NCBI GenBank assembly: GCA_003116875.1
Contig: BCKT01000003.1
Location: 747,143-811,142, forward strand
Source: Takashimella koratensis
Lineage: Eukaryota; Basidiomycota; Tremellomycetes; Trichosporonales; Tetragoniomycetaceae
Direction of reading: 5' to 3'
DNA length: 64,000 nucleotides
This document shows, in pieces, positions 10,971 to 23,434 of the stretch (position 1 is its first letter; each line of letters starts with the position of its first letter). Made by a program: the position numbers and the translations under genes. Below the pieces are notes generated by a model. The model was not told the origin of the DNA and ran no database searches. It saw only the letters and a list, made by a program, of their open reading frames with translations.

Positions 10971-13900
10971 TAATGTCAAAAAGGATTGGCGAGAGATGGG
11001 GTTCAGAAGGGGACTAACCTAAATTCTCTCTCCAATCGTCATTTCTCACGCGAGACACGACTTCATCACCGACGCGCACCCGCTGGTCTGTCTTGGATCT
11101 TTCGGTTTCCGTTCCCAGCAAGTGGAGTACGAACTCGCCCTAGTCTCGTTCACTCGATCCCCTTCCAACCCACCTTTCGCTCGCTCTCGCCTGACAACAC
11201 CTCCCACCCTAGTTCCTGCATCCACCGCCAGCACTGGCGCCAGTTCCAATCCCGCTCCCTTGCTGTCGCTCCTCGTTCCTTGTCGGAGGTTTTGATTGAC
11301 CGCTGAGACCCGGAACTACCGGCTTCCCCTCTCTTTCCTGCCTGGTGACCCCCCCCCCCCCCCCCTTCGACGTTTTCTCATTTGTTCAATTCATTCTTTT
11401 CTCGATCTTCTCGGCATCCATTCAGGATCGACTTATCCTCCGCTGGGACACGTCCAGACTCGGTTGCGTCAAAGCGCCAACGCTCCGCAGGTGAAAGGGT
11501 CAAACACCGTCAGCAAAACGCCCGAATAACCAGTGAGTAGGGAGGAATAGGAGAGAAATTTAAAAAATTCAACAAAAACACAACCCCAACTGCTTCATTG
11601 CCTCCCTTGCGATTACCCTGCCGCCCCCATGGCTGTCACTGCCGCGGCCTCCCTGTGCTTCTCCCTGATCGCTTCACCTTCCTGACTCCAGCGTCAGAGC
11701 CGCTCCGCCCCTGTCATTACCGTTTGCTCACCCACCCCTTCCACATCCCCAGCCTCAGCCACCAAACGACCGGCCATCCTTCACTCCGTCCTCTCGTGAT
11801 CGCGAACAAGCAGCGAAACGTCGCCAGATCTCCTCCCCTCCCTACCACCCTTGCTCACTCACATCCGATTCTGGCCCCGACCACTCTCATCTCCTGAGCT
11901 GTAAGTCACTCGCCCTTGCCCTCGCCCTCCCGCCCTCGCCTGCGCTCGCTCTTTCCGGACGCTTTGTTGGATCTCGTAACTTTTTCTCCTCGTCGTTCCC
12001 TTTCGGTCCGTCTGGGGTATGCTTGTGTACCCACAGCTCGGCATAATCTTTCCAAACCATTACCACTTCCTGCACTTTGACACATCTCATCTTCTCGACT
12101 ACCCTTGCAGCTCCTACCCTGTGGGTTAATTCTCCTTTTGAGTGCGTATCCCGCGAGGGCGTCCCCCGATTGTGTTCTGGGCGGTGCGGTGTGAGACGGC
12201 GACGTCGTGTTACGACGACCAAAGCAGCTCAGCTTGCACCATCGTTTTGTGCTCGTTTGCCCCCCTACCCTTCTACCCCTCTGGCCTCCCCGTCCAAGCC
12301 CCTCTCCCCTCCCGCCTATGCGCAGAACCCAGTCCTATCTCCATACCGCAAAGTAATCATCAAGCCCTCACGAGTCCGCCGCGTGTCGTACAAGCGATCG
12401 TCAGGCCCTCACCCCTTCGCCTTGCCACCTCCCTCCTGCGCCTCTACCCTCTCGCCTGCCCCCTCGCTGCCTCCCCAACCCATTTGCTCTTCCCTTCCCC
12501 CCTTGCGTTTGTGACACCCCCCTACCGTAGTGATCGTTGTTGTCCCATTCGCTTCTCTGTTACCGCCATTCTGGGTCAAGCTGGTTGCTGACTGTAACTT
12601 GATTCCTTGTCCAATCCATCTACCTCTACTTGTCCTCTACATCTACCTATCTTTATTCCAAACAACTTTGTCGACTCGACAGTTCTCTGGCCCGCGACGA
12701 CACCTCCGCCTCCGCCTACGCCTACGCCTCTACCGCTCTTTCGCGATCAATCTGATCAATCCCATCAATTGATCCCAGATCCAAACCTGTCCTCATCCTT
12801 TCGCTTCGGTGCCGCTCTCCTGTCTATCCGCCCACTCCTTGGCTGCTGCGCGCCGTCAATCTCGTCCCCGTCCTTTGGAATCCGTCCCTCGCCCGCCCAG
12901 GACCCAGCCTCGAGGACGAAAGGAGGGTCAGCGTACAACGTAGCACCTGCCAGTGACGTCGGCGTGACGAGGAGATAGGCAGGACAGCAGGCAAAGGAGG
13001 GGACTGGGTGTGGTATTAATTGCGGTGATCGATCAGACCATCAAGGGGTTAGGGACGACGACGAGCACGAGCGGAGTGTCAACGTGGACAAGGATAGTCT
13101 CAAGTTTCGACTTTGACTTGCTTCTTGCTTCGTGATCCAACCCGGCGTTTGACATCCTCCCTCCCTCCCTCCCTCCCTCCCTCCCTCTTCTCCCCTCGCC
13201 TCGAGGACGATCACCTCGTGTGGAATCGTTCCACCATCTTCCTTCTGTGTACACCCCCGACCACCCCTCGTCTCCACATCGCCGCGCGACCAACTCTACT
13301 CTCACCTGTCTATCCATACTCGTCCTCCGTCTCTTCCCTCCATCCATCCCATCCGTCGTCATCAACACGGCCGCCGTTAACCCGCCCCAGCCACCGTGGC
13401 GTCAATACAGTCGCACGCGAGCTTGTACCATTCATCGTTCAGCTTGGTGAGTCGCATTTCTCGGATTTGGATCTGAACAAGTCGCTTCCTTCTCTTCCTT
13501 GACTTGCGCGCTCTACTCTGTTGTTCTCCGCTGTTCTCTGCCTCCTTCCTCTCGTCCTTGTTCCTGTTCCTTGCCGTGGTGATCCTCGAGATTGCAAAGA
13601 CAGCCGGGGGTCGTCCCACCTATGCACCGGGAGAACAAAGTTTGGCAAGCCTCTCTTCTCTTCCGAGCCGCCTTCCTTCCCGCCTTGGTATGCGTTCCCA
13701 CCATCCACCATCCTGTCCCTGCTTTTGACTCAAGATGAGGTGGTGATCCCATTCCAACTTTGATGTTATCTGCGAGACACCGAAGCCACCGACAGTAAGC
13801 AGAGCTATCAGCCGCTCGGCTGGTGCGAGCGGCCCGATGCTTTGCGCTGTTCATCGGACAGGAGGCTTTTAAGGCGTCTGTTGTGACCAATTCAAACCTC

Positions 13901-14408
13901 AAAACTGGCCCCGTCCACGAGGCACCCGACTTTGCAGATGTCTGGGACAGCTGCGAGTGCGTGCAACGCGGCAGGGAAACGCAAAGTTACCTCCGCCATT
14001 CAACCCACCACCACCACCTACGTCCTGCATTCAATTCAATTCAGTCACCACCGAGCGTCTCCTGACCCTTCCGACCCTTCGCTCTTCCCCCCTTCCCATC
14101 CCAGGCCCCCGGATAGATCCCTGCCCAGTTGCTTGTTCCATCCACCCTGGCTTGCATCCTATCCATTCTTTCCACACACCATCCTTGCCTGCGCCCCGTT
14201 CCTTGTTCGCCAGCCAAAATTCCCGTAAACAATGGGACGGCCTCTGGCGGACAAGCTACTCTCGCTACTCCGCGTGTTTCGCTCGCAAATTCCACACGAG
14301 CATTCAATACAGTCCAAGCTGACATGCTCACCCCTCGTAGTCCTCTCGCTAGTCGTTGGCCAAATTTGACATTCCTTCTCATTCTCACACCCTCACACAC
14401 CCCTCGCC
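10971..14408 (+). other. C/T-rich long leader of the MHYT gene
   Basis: For about 3.4 kb the plus strand is persistently C/T-rich, with a C17 tract at 11349-11365 and a CCCT repeat near 13158-13188. Possible splice signals, such as CTGTAAGT near 11899 with CTTGCAG near 12110, and TTGGTGAGTC near 13447, suggest 5' UTR introns. Several short upstream ATG frames exist. None shows a recognisable protein, so I treat the stretch as promoter plus a long spliced 5' UTR of the gene starting at 14409. Confidence 0.45.
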
Positions 14409-17400
14409 ATGCTCGACTCGGAGCAACCAGTGGCGTCCTCGTCGCGGCATCCGGCGACGGCGTCGCCACCAGCATCCGCAATCCCTTGCCAAAGTAGACG
14501 GCGGCGGCGGATGCGTGTCTCCGGTGCCGCAGTTGCGCTTGTCCTCTCCCTCTCCATCCCCTATGTTGCCGCCTCCCCTCTTCCCGATTCCGTATCCGAA
14601 ACCCTTCGGTCATCATTACCACCGTCGTCGACAACATCAAGAACGGTTCTCGACGGCATCGTGAGCAATGCGTTGCTTGCGGCGCAAGGTGCAGCCCACG
14701 CAGCGTCGCGGATGTGGATGCGCGGCGAGAGTAGAAGATGGGCAACAGTCGACCTCGCCAAGTTTGAATCAACCGGACTGTACCGCGTTCCAACCAACAT
14801 GGTCGTTCTCGATCAAGGGTTCAACGCCGGTTTCGTTGTCCTCTCCTATCTCATTGCCGTCGTCGGTTCTTGGTGCACGCTCGAGTTGCTCATCCGACGA
14901 ACTTCGAATCGAGGAGCGTTCAACTTTTTCTTCCTTCTCGCTGCCGGCATTTGTTTCGGTGCCGTCTCGACATTCGCCATGCACTTTGTCGCCAACCAGG
15001 CTCTTTCCCTACATCATCCTTTGCAGAAGGAAAACTCAAACTACGCCACTCTCTACCTCGCCTACGATGCCGGCTATACCATCTTGTCCCTTGTCGCCTC
15101 ATGTCTCGCCATGACATTTGCGTTCTTCGTAATGGCGACCAACTTCTCGCTGGGCGACTGGCGCGATTGGCCATGCATGCCAGGACGCAAGAATCGGCGC
15201 AGGCAAAAGCGACGCAAGAACGAGGAGTACAGCAAGTGGAAGAAGCAGAAGGCGATGATCAAGAAGTCTGCCAACATCGGCACCATGTTCGCGCAAGCAG
15301 GAATGGCGGCAAGCTGGTCCCTCATGGACACGACAACCCGGCCGAGAGCTGAACCAAAGACTTGGCGCAGCTACCTCGGCTCGTCATTCTCGTCCAAGTC
15401 GCCGACCGAGGTCGAGGAGGAGATTCAAGACCCGGCGTTGTTTGGAGATGACGAGGACGCGCTTGTCAAGAGCAACAAGCTTTTGACCGAGCTCGACTTT
15501 CGATTTGGGCGCAAGGCCGTTCGCGAGGAGCTCGAGAGGAGGCACGGTGTCCAATCGATCATTAGTTCGACTGGCCAACAGTCCCTGCGTCACATGTCGA
15601 GCGATGCCTCTCTTCTCCCGACCTCTCCTCTCGCCGTCTACTACCCTCCACCTCGTCGCCCATCCATCCCTCTCAGCCGTCTTGATGGCGTCCAATCGGG
15701 TTACAACTTCCCTCCTCGCAACGATGTCGACCCAGCGAGTTCCACCGGCGAGCTGGTTCAGCATTCGGCCCCGCCACCTGGTGTCTCGCCCAACGATTGG
15801 CCGTCCGAGCCTTCGGTGTATTTCCCCGATGCCTCTTACCGTCGAGCCTCGCTTCCTGCTGTGTCGTTGTCGCGTGCCGAGCCCGCAACCACTACTACCC
15901 ATTTTCCTACCCTCACTCGCATTCAGAGCCTGCCGGAAGCCGACGCGGATCCTTCGAGCCAAAGCATGCGTCAGTCCGTGTCGCTCGACAAGGTCAAGGA
16001 CGATGAGGCAGACGACGAGGAGGCTTCTCGAGAGGCGGAGACGGCCTCGATTCCGTCCTCGGCGCCGCCTGCCGAGATCTACGACGAGGAGTCGCAGCAG
16101 GTTGCGGCGTCCAACTGGCGCCATCGTCTAAGGGCCAAGGTCGCCAGTGGTGTTGAGCTCACGCGTATGGAGCAGTTGGAGTGTTTCCTTGGCTTGGATG
16201 TCGTCACGTGGGGTGATATTGTCAAGATGTGCTTGACGGGCATGCTTGCTGGCTGGGGTGTTGCTGCCATGCGTGAGTTTAGAGTCTTTGCCAACCTTGC
16301 AAACATCCACTGACCTGCAACAGACTATATTGGTCAGGTCTCGATCAATGACATCCCGTACATCGCCTACAAGGTCGGCTACGTTGTGGGTTCGGTCGTC
16401 ATCGCATCGGGCGCCGTCATTGTCGCGCTGTATATCATGTTCATTATGCTCCGTCCCAAGCTTAAGCACTCGTGGGTGTCCAAGGTCGGTGTTGCCATCA
16501 TCCTCGCCGGTGCCGTCTGCGGGATGCACTACACGGCTGCGATGGGTACAATTTACGCTTGGCCCGACGGTGAAATTCCGTCCTTGTCCTCGGTCATGAC
16601 GGGTACGAAGCGATTGATCACGGGTCTTGTTTCTGCGCTTGCGTTCTGCGCATGCCTCGGTGTCTTCTCGTTCATCTTCGTCGCTGCTGCCCGTGACCGC
16701 AAGGAACGAGCCCGTCGTCGTCGTGTCGTCGTTGCCTGTGTCCTTATCGACGATGAGGACCGCATCCTCGTCAACCCCGCCGACGGTCTCTTGCCCATGT
16801 GCGACATTGCCTCGCTCACCACTGCCGATGTCAACTCGAGCACCCGCAAGTCTTCCAACCTCAGTTTCAATAGCGAGTCGACCGTCCTCGGCCTCGACCT
16901 TACCCCGGGCCACGATGCGTTCGTCTCGGCCCTCAGGATGTCATGGTCGTGGCGTAACGCCTTCTGGACAGCGATGAACCCGTTCGCGACGTCTCAGGAC
17001 AAGGCGATGGCTCCTGCTGCTGCTGTCCCCCCGGCGATCGCACTCCAGCCCCCGCCTGCTGCCGTTGGCGGCCCGTCTCTTCGTCGGCCATCCGTCATCA
17101 CTGCCGACTCGTCGTTCTCCGCACTCAGCAACCCGATCCGCCTCAGCGCCGCTCGCTTCGTCGAGCGTTTCGCCACGTCGTCAACCAACCTTGCCGTTCG
17201 TCTCACAGGCCACCAGGAAGGTGTCAGCCGTCTGGGTGTTCTCTACGACCAGATTCTTACCACCGGCTGGGTTCGACTCTCGGGCTCGACTGATACTGTC
17301 TCCAAGGGCCAGCTCATCTTCCTCGTCCGTCGCGTTACCCTCAATTCCGAGCGCAACGACCTACTCTCTCGCCACTTTATCTTTGCCGACGCCTCCTCGG

Positions 17401-18671
17401 TTGCTGTCACCTTGCACAAGGTTTTGTCGACCCCGCTCGAACACACAATGCCGTTCCTCGACGACATTCGAACGTTCTGCGACTCGTCCATGCGCATGCA
17501 GCTTCGACCCAACGCACTCTACGCAGGTGTTGCCGTCGTCCAGGCCACGCCGTTTGACGGGCTCCGCATCCTGCTCGAGAACCAGAACCGATCGCAGTTG
17601 CCGATGCGTGAGATCTGCACGTTTGCGCAGTCTGGTCCAACGACGACGGCAGATGGACCTGAGTTGATTGGAACCATCGAGGAAATCGGGGAGAGCCTCA
17701 CTTGGTTGGACGGGATGAACTTGCTCCAGATCATCGCCAGGAATATGGGCCAAGCCAACGACCAGCTCGGTGGACCGCGTGTCCCTCGTCTCTTGCAAGC
17801 CTTGGAGCGCGCGATTGTGCCCCTCCTCGACACTTTGCTTTCATCGGATGACATGGCTCATATCTTGCCGCACCTCACTCTCCACCCGGTTCTCGTCCCG
17901 CTCACTCCGGTCACTGCACGCTCTCGATCCCCGCTCAACCCAAACCACTGGGCTGCGCCGTACGTCATCGTCTTCTACGCCAACTACGACGTCGCCGTCA
18001 ACACCTTCACCGACAAGTGGCTGCCGTTCTCCCTCTTCAGGGCGCAGCACGACTGTGTGATGGCGCAGAAGGTCGGGCAGATCAAGCGGATCGAGGCGGG
18101 TGGAAGCAGCGAGGCGACGCCACCCAACTCGGCTTCGGGTGGGAAGCAGCAACAGCAGATGCAGGCGCAAGCTCCCGCCGCCCCGCTCCAACCGACCATG
18201 GACATCTACGCCCGCCGACCGTCGAGGGTGCAGTTCGAGTTTCCACCGCAGATCCAGCAGATGCAGGGTGGGGCCGGGGCCAACAGCGGACCAGCGGGAG
18301 CTAGCTCGCCGTCGATCCACGAGACCCCTTCGTTCAGCGGCTATACCTTCCCGCCTCGTGACCCGACCTCTTCCCCGCTCGTCTCGTCCAGCACCGTGGG
18401 TATCGCTTCTGCCACGCCCAACGCGGGCTCCCCATCAGCCACATCGATGAACCTTCCATCGACATCGGTGACGGCTCTCGACTACCTCTCCGGCGGCGGC
18501 TCCCGTAACCGCCAAGCTCCGCGCCGTTCGAGTCTCGCCAAGAACGCATTCTTCGCGAACAGGGAGGACGAGTGGACTCGCGAGACACCGCTCAGGGCTC
18601 CGGGGATCGCTCAGTGGGATCCAGACTGGCTCCTCAAGCTCCTCCGATCCAAACTTCGCGCCAACGCTTAA
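14409..18671 (+). CDS. Large MHYT-domain membrane protein (putative sensor)
   Basis: Two exons (14409-16272, 16324-18671) are joined by a 51-nt intron and encode 1,403 residues. A hydrophobic signal-like segment begins at Met35 (RVSGAAVALVLSLSI), so translation might also start there. Several membrane segments follow (residues about 138-245). The first carries a histidine motif, MHFVANQALSLHHP. Later segments (about 600-720) carry MHYIGQ, exactly at the splice junction, and MHYTAAMG. This is the spaced Met-His-Tyr-Thr signature of the MHYT family, proposed in bacteria to sense diatomic gases through metal-bound His/Met residues. A basic soluble loop of roughly 350 residues interrupts the membrane part. 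The C-terminal ~650 residues are soluble with Gln/Pro/Ser-rich stretches and show no catalytic domain I recognise. Assignment to the family is good; function is unknown. Confidence 0.8.
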
Positions 18672-19280
18672 CCCCGAGGGACCACTTGCCACCACAGCTT
18701 CACCTTTTATTCTTTTTCTTTTCTATCGTTTCTCGTTTGAGATCTTTTGGGGGCTTCAGTACCATTTCGTTATATCTCTCGACCTCGACCTATACCTTAT
18801 AAATCCGAGGAGCTTCATCTATCTACAAAGACCTTTTAAAATCATAAAACGCCAAACCATTAACGACAACCCGTATCGACCCGAACTCGGGGCCGACAGC
18901 AGACAGACCAACGACGAAGCGAGAGAGAGAAGCATTCATCGCAAGGGTTTTTCCTCATTTTGGCTGTAAACTTGTACCCCTGTGCAGAGTATAACACTTT
19001 GCCACTTTTGATACAATTATTATACTACAGGAGAGAGATCGGTTCGCAGAGTCGTTCTCTTTTTTATTCATACAGTCCATACCATCGCATATCGTCATTT
19101 GCATGAACGCCGGCTTGGCTCTGCTTCACCTGCGTCTTAAGGTGTTCAGTGTATTGCAGTTTTGCTGACAGAGTGAGATGGAAAGATTGCAGCGGGGCAA
19201 CTCATTGCTTAAGCCACCGCGAGGAGAGTACATTCGTCATATATCGAACTGCAGATCTGGTTTCTACGTTTCCGTGTTTG
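18672..19280. other. Convergent 3' region between the MHYT and Gemin2 genes
   Basis: This A/T-richer stretch sits between two convergent genes and should hold both 3' UTRs and polyadenylation sites. T-rich runs just after the MHYT stop (18705-18725) and AT-rich sequence near 19,010-19,075 fit that role. No gene is seen. Confidence 0.5.
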
Positions 19281-21243
19281 TCACTTTGTCACTATCCCCG
19301 TGCCGACCTTCCTAAACATCCTCTCGAACTCATCTACCAGATCCCTCTGTGCCCACCCACCGACCACACTGAACGCGACTAGCCAACACCTCGCGATCAC
19401 TTCGTCCAGTCCTCTCTCATTATGCTCGCCTTGGCCTGAAGCCTGGGCTGACTCGGGGCGTGGTGGGGGGGTCGATTTCGGGAGACCATCACGGATGAGT
19501 TTCCAGCGTGTCCCGATCTGGTGGCCTGTCCGGCCTGGTGCGGGGGGTTGGGACGTAGAAGAGCCAGGAAGAGAGGAAGAGAGTGTGGAAGGTGAATATG
19601 GCCCATGAAGAGGTGGAGCCGTTTCCGTGTCAAGAGAGTGAGATTCGAGCTCGTCGTAGGATAACGCTCGTTCCCATCGCCATCGAGCGACTTTGGCGCA
19701 TGATCGAGCAAGGTTGCGAAGAACCGAGAGCTGGGAACTGTCGAGACCCGGGTCGAGTGTTATAAGGAGGGCGAAGAGCCACCGCGCCCACCTCGCAGGC
19801 AGAGGGTTGGGTAGTGGCGGCGCACGAGTCGTGCCAGAGTCAGAGTCAGACCCGGAGTCAGAGGCCGCATCACCCGGAGGAAGCCGGGAAGTAGGGTTCG
19901 GTCGGATGTCAGGGTGCGCCGGCATCAAAGTACATGGGTTAGGAGGGAGGTCGTGGATCGATTCGGAGATCCACTCGGAAATGTGCGAAATGATGGAGAG
20001 CGCTTCGTTCTAGAATCATACGATGGAGGTTTCAAGCGGTTCGAGCAGAGTCAGTCAATGTCTGCTTTCGGGAAGAAGAGGGAGGGAGTTGGGACTTACA
20101 GAGTTGAGAGACTCGATCACCAATGCTTCAGGCTCATGACCTCCCTCGTACAATATCCGCCCTGCCTGTCCGCTCTTGACTTCCTCTTGGCTCTGTTTCG
20201 CCACCACGGGTTTCGCCACCACAGGCGCCGAATTCATCGCTTCCTCTTCATCGACCTCAACGTCAAGTACCATGTCATCCTCCGCTTCACCCTCTTCTTC
20301 CTCGCCCTCATCACCTTCTTCCTCTCTCAGCTCTCCGTGTCCATTGGTCTCGGCAGATCCATCGCCGATGATTCCACCGTTGTTCGTCGCCTGGTTCGCA
20401 GCCCGCCGTTTCTTGCCGTTGATGTACTCCCACCACGCACCTCGGACGGCTGCGCGCGGAACACCTGCTTTGGAAGTGCGAACACCTAAGGTTGTGCTCG
20501 GGTCTTCTTTTTCTGCGCCGTCTCGAGCCGCCGCGAGATGCTAGTAAGGCAAGAGATCGTGTCAGCACTCTGGTACCTTCAAGCCACTGCTGGATGACGG
20601 AATGCAAGGTGTCCGGACAGGAGGATCTTCATTGCCTTGGAGAAGAGAGCGAGAAATCAGGGAGCGTTCCAGGTCTGAGATGACTCACTTTGCGGTAAGA
20701 CAAGAAGTGCGCCTCGAAGAGCACTTGCCAAGCGTCAGTCGGTAGCGCCGGATGACGAGACGTCGGTGGTCTAGGTGTGGGAACCTGTGTTGTCAAGCTT
20801 GCCGGGTCCCTGCCTGGGAAATGGACAGCGTTACTGGGTCCTGCCTCGGTGCTGTGGCCGGCCGCTGGAGATCGCAAGGATGAGGGACCCGGGGTAGGTC
20901 TCGTTGCCACCCGCGAGAACGAAGGAAGTGTCGATGACTCCCGGCTAGGCATGTCAGCTTGAACACAGAGGTGAGGAGAAATGCAGAGGCAATGGGAAGA
21001 GCGAAAGGAGTGGATAGGAAGAGGCACTTGTTCGAGGACTCACTTGACTAGAGCGAGGTAGGTCGCTCCATCCTCGGGAACACCATCAAAGTCATCTGGT
21101 AACTCGGCGACAGGCAACACCCGACCGAACGCCTGGATCCCATCCTCGTCCTCGCCCTCGCTGTCGCTGCCGCGGTTTCGGCTGTTGGAACCTTTTGCTG
21201 TACTGTACTTGCGACGCTTGGCATTCTGGCCTGGCCGTGCCAT
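19281..21243 (-). CDS. Gemin2/SIP1/Brr1-family snRNP assembly protein
   Basis: Minus-strand exons 21243-21044, 20944-20689, 20540-20100 and 20009-19281 join in phase to 541 residues. The N-terminal part contains LPVAELPDDFDGVPEDGATY, the characteristic opening of Gemin2 homologues. A helix follows (WQVLFEAHFLSYRK), then the AWWEYINGKKRR motif, and near the C-terminus the helical core WLFALLITLDPGLDSSQLSV with RNLARSCAKVARW. Gemin2 binds SMN and the Sm proteins D1/D2/F/E/G and supports cytoplasmic assembly of the Sm core on snRNAs. Long acidic and Pro/Ser-rich inserts make this protein larger than the human one. The start MARPGQNAKRRK is preferred over an upstream in-frame ATG because it is closer to the family start and gives a normal intergenic distance to ARO2. 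The 148-nt intron between exons 2 and 3 is the least certain join. Confidence 0.8.
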
Positions 21244-21495
21244 GGTGCGATCTCGGTGAGGGTGAGTGGGAGTGGGATGAGTCGAGGTGTGCTGGTTGAC
21301 TGCCGACTTTTTCATCTGGTTGCTTTGGGCGGTATTTACAACCGTGCCTGAATCGGTAGGAGACATAGACCTCGGTGCTTTCTTTTTCTGAGTCAACGTT
21401 TTTAGTCAACGTTTTTTTTTCCATCTCTCCATTTCCTGCTCTCTCCTCTCTCTCATCTCCCTTCATCTCCCTATCTCTCACCCAGTCTAGTCAAC
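21244..21495. promoter_or_regulatory. Divergent promoter between Gemin2 and ARO2
   Basis: Only 252 bp separate the two start codons, so both genes must share regulatory sequence. It is C/T-rich on the ARO2 side (21420-21490) and has a direct repeat of AGTCAACGTTTTT near 21390-21415. No TATA box is evident for either gene, in keeping with housekeeping expression. Confidence 0.5.
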
Positions 21496-23174
21496 ATGTC
21501 CTCGTTCGGCACCGTTTACCGCGTCCACACTTACGGCGAAAGCCATTGCAAGTCGGTCGGCTGCATCGTCGACGGCGTGCCCCCCGTGAGTCTTCGGCCT
21601 TCTTCATCGAGGCCAGCCAGGTCCCAAAAATAGACATCTCCCGGGAGTCTCCGGGCTAGCACGCAGTATGCGAGACCGGGAAGCTGTTGATGACTTGGGG
21701 AAAGGATACTGATGCGGTCGTTCTCTTGGACAGGGGCTCAAGCTTGAGGAGGCCGATATCCAGGTCCAACTGTCCCGTCGTCGCCCGGGACAGAGCGATA
21801 TTACCACTGCTGTGAGTAACATGATCAACCCCTTTGGTCTCAACACACGTTTCTTCGCTCGTGCTCCTCTTCTCTCCCACTACGAAGGCACATTACTGAA
21901 TCACTTGCTCCAGCGCTCCGAGTTCGACACCGTCCACCTGCAGTCCGGTACCGAGCACGGTGTCACCCTCGGCACTCCGATCGGTCTGATCGTCCACAAC
22001 AAGGACCAGCGACCGCACGACTACGCCGAGACTGACTTGTACCCTCGCCCTTCGCACGCCGACTACACCTACCTCGCCAAGTACGGTATCAAGGCGTCGT
22101 CGGGTGGTGGCCGAGCCTCGGCCCGGGAGACCGTCGGCCGTGTCGCAGCTGGTGCGATCGCGGAGAAGTACCTCAAGGAGGCGTACGGTGTTGAGATTGT
22201 CGCGTTCGTCGGGAGCGTCGGCAAGATTTCGTTGCCGTTTGAGCACGAGGAGGACGAGGTGTTGGGCAAGGAGTACATGAACCTCGTCAAGACGGTGACC
22301 AGGGAGGAGGTCGACAAGGAGATCACCCGGTGCCCCCACCGCGAGACGAGCGCGAAGATGGAGGAGGTGAGTAAGGATCTTGTAGATTTGCTGGACGGTG
22401 CTTTCGCTAACACCTGACAGCTAATCCGTGAGACCAAGGCAAAGAACGATTCGCTCGGTGGTACCGTCACCTGTGTGATTCGTAACTGCCCTCTGGGTCT
22501 CGGCGAGCCCGCGTTCGACAAGCTCGAAGCACTTCTCGCACACGCTATGCTCTCGATCCCATCCACCAAGGGCTTCGAGATTGGTTCCGGTTTCCGCGGT
22601 ACCATGTTCCCGGGCAGCCAACACAACGACCCCTTCGTGGACGGCACTGACTCGTTGACCGGAGAGAAGAAGCTGCGGACAGCGACCAACTGGTCCGGTG
22701 GGATTCAGGGTGGGATCTCTAACGGCGAGGACATTTACTTCCGGGTCGGGTTCAAGCCCCCCGCGACGATCTCGCAGGAGCAGCCGACGGCGAGGTACGA
22801 TGGTTCGGAGGGTGTTCTCGCCGCCAAGGGAAGGCACGACCCGTGTGTCGTCCCTCGTGCCATCCCTATCGTCGAGACCATGGCCGCGCTCGTCATCATG
22901 GAGTGAGTTGGCAGTCCACTGTTTCCTTCGTCAGCCCCCACGTCCGTTTGCCATCTCTTCGATCTCTTGGTGGTGTTCTTCACCCAGTGCTGACACCGTT
23001 CTTCACAGCCAAGTGTTGATTCAGAACGCCCGCAAGGCCTCGGCGAGCTTGTTGGCCCCCGTCACCCACCTCCCGCCCACCATGGTCATCCCTGGCAAGA
23101 GCACCGTCGAGGCTGTCTTGTCCAACGGTTCAACGGGGGAGCAGGTCCAGAACAACAAGCCTGGAGATGAGTAA
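21496..23174 (+). CDS. ARO2: Chorismate synthase
   Basis: Five exons (21496-21585, 21734-21811, 21914-22366, 22421-22902, 23009-23174) give 422 residues, the usual length of the fungal enzyme. It converts 5-enolpyruvylshikimate-3-phosphate to chorismate, the last common step of aromatic amino acid synthesis, using reduced FMN. Family signatures are clear: [19 protein letters not shown] at the N-terminus, [12 protein letters not shown], the [20 protein letters not shown] block, and near the C-terminus [19 protein letters not shown]. All introns are GT-AG and leave the frame intact. Fungal chorismate synthases are bifunctional, carrying their own flavin reductase activity; this is inferred from the family. 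The start ATG directly precedes the conserved N-terminus (MSSFGTVYR). Confidence 0.97.
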
Positions 23175-23434
23175 AGATGTTACCGTGATTCTGGCATGGG
23201 GTTCGCGATAGTAGATACTCGGTTGAGACTTGGGTTCGCAGGTAGAGTTGATATGAAGATGTCTCTCTTGGAATCTGGCCGTATTGGGAACACTCGGATG
23301 CGCGGTGCTCTACATCCATGGCGATATCAGCTAATAGAGCAACGCGGTCACATCATTCATTGTTGGCTACGAGGTGATACTGGTACTTAGAACTCTCGGG
23401 CAGGGTTAACGTCTAAAGGCAACTCGAGCCAGTC

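Noticed and set aside
14041..14793. 250-codon minus-strand frame over the MHYT gene start
   Set aside because: Antisense shadow of a GC-rich coding region; composition is Arg/Gly/Ala-rich with no family resemblance.
20560..20640. Additional small exon in the Gemin2 gene (PDTLHSVIQQWLE)
   Set aside because: It looked protein-like, but no combination of splice sites keeps phase with the neighbouring exons, whereas one 148-nt intron does.
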